A DNA stretch of 64,000 nucleotides, from assembly GCF_029227915.1 (NCBI RefSeq), contig NC_079885.1, positions 1,674,001-1,738,000 on the forward strand, read 5' to 3'. The translations under genes and the position numbers were made by a program. Source of the stretch: Hydractinia symbiolongicarpus (lineage: Eukaryota > Cnidaria > Hydrozoa > Anthoathecata > Hydractiniidae). Positions 61,601 to 64,000 of this stretch are shown here, in pieces (the first letter of the stretch is position 1; each line of letters opens with the position of its first letter). Below the pieces are notes generated by a model. That model was not told the origin of the DNA. It did not search any database and worked only from the letters and a program-made list of their open reading frames with translations.

Positions 61601-63037
61601 TCGGGAAATGAGTTTACTTCCTGGGTACTTTCCTTGTATACATTCGACTATACGGGCCAAGCCCCGGATTTAAGGGAAAACGCGGGATTTCGTTTGCCGG
61701 CGATTAAACCTCTTTCATTAAGCGTCTCATCAAAAATGAAAACATTTTTAAAAATTACAAGTCTCATGCGTTTTAGTGGTGAAAAAGTAATTTAAAAAAT
61801 CGTTCGGGAAATGAGTTTACTCACAGGGTAATTTCTTTGTGTACATTCGACTATACGTGCCAAGCCCGGGATTTACGGGAAATCGCGGGTTTTGGTTTGC
61901 CGGCGATTAAACTGCTTTTATTCAGCGTCTCATCAAAAATGAAAACATTCTGGAAAACTACAAGTCTCATGCGTTTTAGTGGTGAAATAATAATTTAAAA
62001 AATCATTTGGGAAATGAGTTTACTCTCTGGGTACTTTCTTTGTATACTTTTGACTATACGGGCCGAGTCCAAGATTTACGGGAAATTGCAGGTTTTCGTT
62101 TGCCGGCGATTAAACTTCTTGTATTCAGCGTCTCATCAAAAATGAAAACATTCTTGAAAATTACAAGTCTCATGCGTTTTAGTGGTGAAAAAAATTTTTA
62201 AAAAATCGTTCGGGAAACGAGTTTACTTCCTGGGTACTTTCTTTGTATACATTCGACTATACGGGCCAAGCCCCGGATTTAAGGGAAAACGCGGGATTTC
62301 GTTTGCCGGCGATTAAACCTCTTTCATTAGGCATCTCATCAAAAATGAAAACATTTTTGAAAACTACAAGTCTCATGCGTTTTAGTGGAGAAAAAATAAT
62401 TTAAGAAATCGTTCGGGAAATGAGTTTGGTCCCTGGGTACTTTCTTTGTATACTTTTGACTATACGGGCCGAGTCCGGGATTTAGGGAAATCGCAGGTTT
62501 TCGTTAGCCGGCGATTAAACTGCTTTTAATCAGCGTCTCATCAAAAATGAAAACATTCTTGAAAACTACAAGTCTCATGCGTTTTAGTGGTGAAATAATA
62601 ATTTAAAAAATAGTTTGGGAAATGAGTTTACTCCCTGGGTACTTTCTTTGTATACTTTTGACTATACGGGCCGACTCCAGGATTTACGGGAAATCGCAGG
62701 TTTTCGTTTGCCAGCGATTAAACTTCTTTTATTCAGCGTCTCATCAAAAATGGAAACATTTTTAAAAACTACAAGTCTTATGCGTTCTAGTGGTGAAAAA
62801 ATAATTTAAAAAATCGTTCTGGAAATGAGTTTACTCACAGGGTACTTTCTTTGTGTACATTCGACTATACGTGCCAAGCCCGGGATTTACGGGAAATCGC
62901 GGGTTTTCGTTTGCCGGCGATTAAACTGCTTTTATTCAGCGTCTCATCAAAAATGAAAACATTCTTGAAAATTACAAGTCTCATGCGTTTTAGTGGTGAA
63001 ATAATAATTTAAAAAATCATTTGGGAAATGAGTTTAC
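53700..63037 (+). repeat. 21-mer higher-order repeat, 4261 bp, two full copies and a partial third
   Basis: Copies about 53700-57960, 57961-62221 and 62222-63037. At least ten landmark starts of GGGAAATGAGTTTACTC monomers recur exactly 4261 bp apart (for example 54093 and 58354, 55716 and 59977, 57137 and 61398, 58354 and 62615). Only scattered differences were noticed by eye, for example CCCGTGATTT (54570) against CCCGGGATTT, TACTTTGTTTG (57164) against TACTTTCTTTG, GGCCAGGCC (56786) against GGCCAAGCC, GGTAATTTC (61827), and AAAATGGAAAC (62748). The third copy breaks off at 63037. This is the longest and youngest-looking unit in the window. Confidence 0.93.
55498..58138 (+). repeat. 7-mer repeat nested in the 21-mer, 1421-bp offset; second copy one monomer short
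   Basis: About 55498-56918 and 56919-58138. Markers 1421 bp apart: GTGATGAAAAAAAAAC (near 55891 and 57312), TTTCCTTGTATAC, TTTTGGTTTGCCGG, ACATTCTGG, and GAGTCCAAGATTT. Near 57857 the second copy leaps one monomer, since CTTCTTGTATTC follows the F monomer directly and the offset becomes 1218 bp. One F/A monomer pair has been fused by unequal exchange. Confidence 0.85.
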
Positions 63038-64000
63038 TCCCTGGGTACTTTCTTTGTATACATTCGACTATACGGGCCAAGCCGGGGATTTACGGGAAAT
63101 CGCGGGTTTTCGTTTTCCGGCGATTAAACCTCTTTCATCAAGCGTCTCATCAAAAATGAAAACATTTTTGAAAACTACAAGTCTCATGCGTTTTAGTGGT
63201 GAAAAAAAAACTTTAAAAATCGTTCGGGAAATGAGTTTACTTCCTGGGTACTTTCCTTGTATACATTCGACTATACGGGCCAAGCCCGGGATTTACGGGA
63301 AATCGCGGGTTTTCGTTTGCCGGCGATTAAACTTCTTTTATTCAGCGTCTCATCAAAAATAAAAACATTTTTGAAAACTACAAGTCTCATGCGTTTTAGT
63401 GGTGAAAGCATAATTTAAAAAATCGTTCGGGAAATGAGTGTACTCCCTGGGTACTTTCTTTGTATACTTTTGACTATACGGGCCAAGCCCGGGATTTACG
63501 GGAAATCGCGGGTTATCCTTTGCCGGCCATTAAACTTCTCTTATTCAGCGTCTCATCAAAAATGAAAACATTTTTAAAAACTACAAGTCTTATGCGTTTT
63601 AGTGGTGAAAAAATAATTTAAAAAATCGTTCTGGAAATGAGTTTACTCCCTGGGTACTTTCTTTGTATACTTTTGACTATACGGGCCGAGTCCGGGATTT
63701 AGGGAAATCGCAGGTTTTCGTTTGCCGGCGATTAAACTGCTTTTTTTCAGCGTCTCATCAAAAATGAAAACATTTTTGAAAACTAGAAGTCTCATGCGTT
63801 TTAGTGGTGAAAGAATAATTTAAAAAATCGTTCGGGAAATGAGTTTACTCCCTGGGTACTTTCTTTGTATACTTTTGACTGTACGGGCCAAGCCGGGATT
63901 TACGGGAAATCGCGGGTTTTCGTTTGCCGGCGATTAAACTTCTTTTATTCAGCGTCTCATCAAAAATGAAAACATTTTTAAAAACTACAAGTCTTATGCG
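63038..64000 (+). repeat. Mosaic satellite monomers at the right edge
   Basis: Positions 63038-63284 follow 59994-60240 of the 21-mer (offset 3044 bp, 15 monomers), so the array changes register at 63038. After 63285 come A, D and E monomers like those before 53 kb, with private states such as TTATCCTTTGCCGGCCATT (63513) and ACTAGAAGTC (63783). The window ends inside a monomer. Confidence 0.85.

Larger units (their letters stand above)
7167..64000 (+). repeat. 203-bp satellite array, plus-oriented arm (about 280 monomers)
   Basis: The arm is an unbroken head-to-tail array of the 203-bp monomer, starting in the middle of a monomer at AAAAACTACAAG and running past the right edge. Landmarks GCGTTTTAGTGGTGAA, ACTACAAGTCTCATG, TTTCTTTGTATAC and GCCGGCGATTAAAC recur about every 203 bp throughout. 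No transposon, gene fragment or non-satellite spacer was seen in nearly 57 kb. Length variation comes from 1-2 bp indels (AAGCCGGG versus AAGCCCGGG, TTTAGGG versus TTTACGGG) and from a few truncated monomers at 40.9-43.9 kb. Monomers form locally differing higher-order repeats, listed separately. Confidence 0.98.

Noticed and set aside
31958-63362. Recurrent 61-113 codon open frames (MGNEFTPWVLSLYTFDYTG... and similar) as a repeated peptide family
   Set aside because: They recur simply because the monomer recurs. 203 is not divisible by three, so adjacent monomers shift frame and stop codons end each frame. Variation shows no preference for silent changes, and overlapping open frames exist on the opposite strand of the same copies.
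1-64000. CRISPR array
   Set aside because: Repeats are direct and regular, but the unit is 203 bp with no 20-50 bp repeats separated by unique spacers; the whole unit is repeated.

Overview
The window looks like eukaryotic satellite DNA from end to end. I found no gene, RNA gene, transposon, CRISPR array or other unique sequence. It is one tandem family with a 203-bp monomer (a typical unit is 7780-7982), repeated about 315 times. The reference monomer is 37% GC by hand count, with a GC-rich half (GGGCC, CCCGGG, GCCGGC elements) and an AT-rich half with short A and T tracts. A repeat near nucleosome-repeat length, arranged in higher-order repeats (HORs) without interruption over 64 kb, suggests centromeric or pericentromeric heterochromatin. 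I do not recognise the family and cannot name the species. CpG is not depleted, which fits a weakly methylated genome (for example many invertebrates) or very recent homogenisation.

Layout: positions 1-7156 hold about 35 monomers on the minus strand. The array then switches orientation across a short junction (7157-7166), and 7167-64000 holds about 280 monomers on the plus strand. The two arms therefore face away from a near-palindromic centre, with 91-bp arms at 7063-7153 and 7184-7274 and a 30-nt spacer. Plus is used here for the orientation of the longer arm.

Monomers fall into recognisable subtypes. Type A has GGGCCAAGCCCGGG. Type B has ACTCACAGGG, GTGCCAAG and a perfect AATCGCCGG/CCGGCGATT dyad. 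Type C has CCCCGGATTT and AAAACGCGGG. Type D has CCGAGTCCGGGATTTAGGG. Type E is the 1-bp shorter AAGCCGGG form. Type F has CCGAGTCCAGG. Type G has CACAGGG with GTGTAC and an A-like middle, and is found only after about 36.8 kb. These are combined into local HORs whose period changes along the window: 4-mers (about 810 bp) at 0.8-4.05, 23.3-27.1 and 50.7-52.4 kb; 3-mers (608-609 bp) at 4.6-5.6, 7.5-8.7, 19.6-20.8 and 52.2-53.5 kb; a 9-mer (1822 bp) at 9.4-12.5 kb; a 10-mer (2029 bp) at 13.3-17.4 kb; a 9-mer (1825 bp) at 26.4-30.05 kb; a dimer/tetramer (406/812 bp) at 31.9-33.6 kb; an 8-mer (1622 bp) at 37.6-40.9 kb; a 1853-bp unit with two truncated monomers at 40.3-44.0 kb; a 10-mer (2022 bp) at 44.3-47.7 kb; and a 21-mer (4261 bp) at 53.7-63.0 kb with 5-mer and 7-mer repeats nested inside it.

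Nothing here works as a gene set. The short open frames all come from the same repeat read in different phases, and 203 is not a multiple of three. The interest lies in structure: the inversion centre, rare variants shared by both arms, a subtype-specific cruciform-prone dyad, a dispersed six-monomer cassette, and nested recent amplifications. HOR boundaries were found by matching marker variants by eye and are good to about 20-50 bp.
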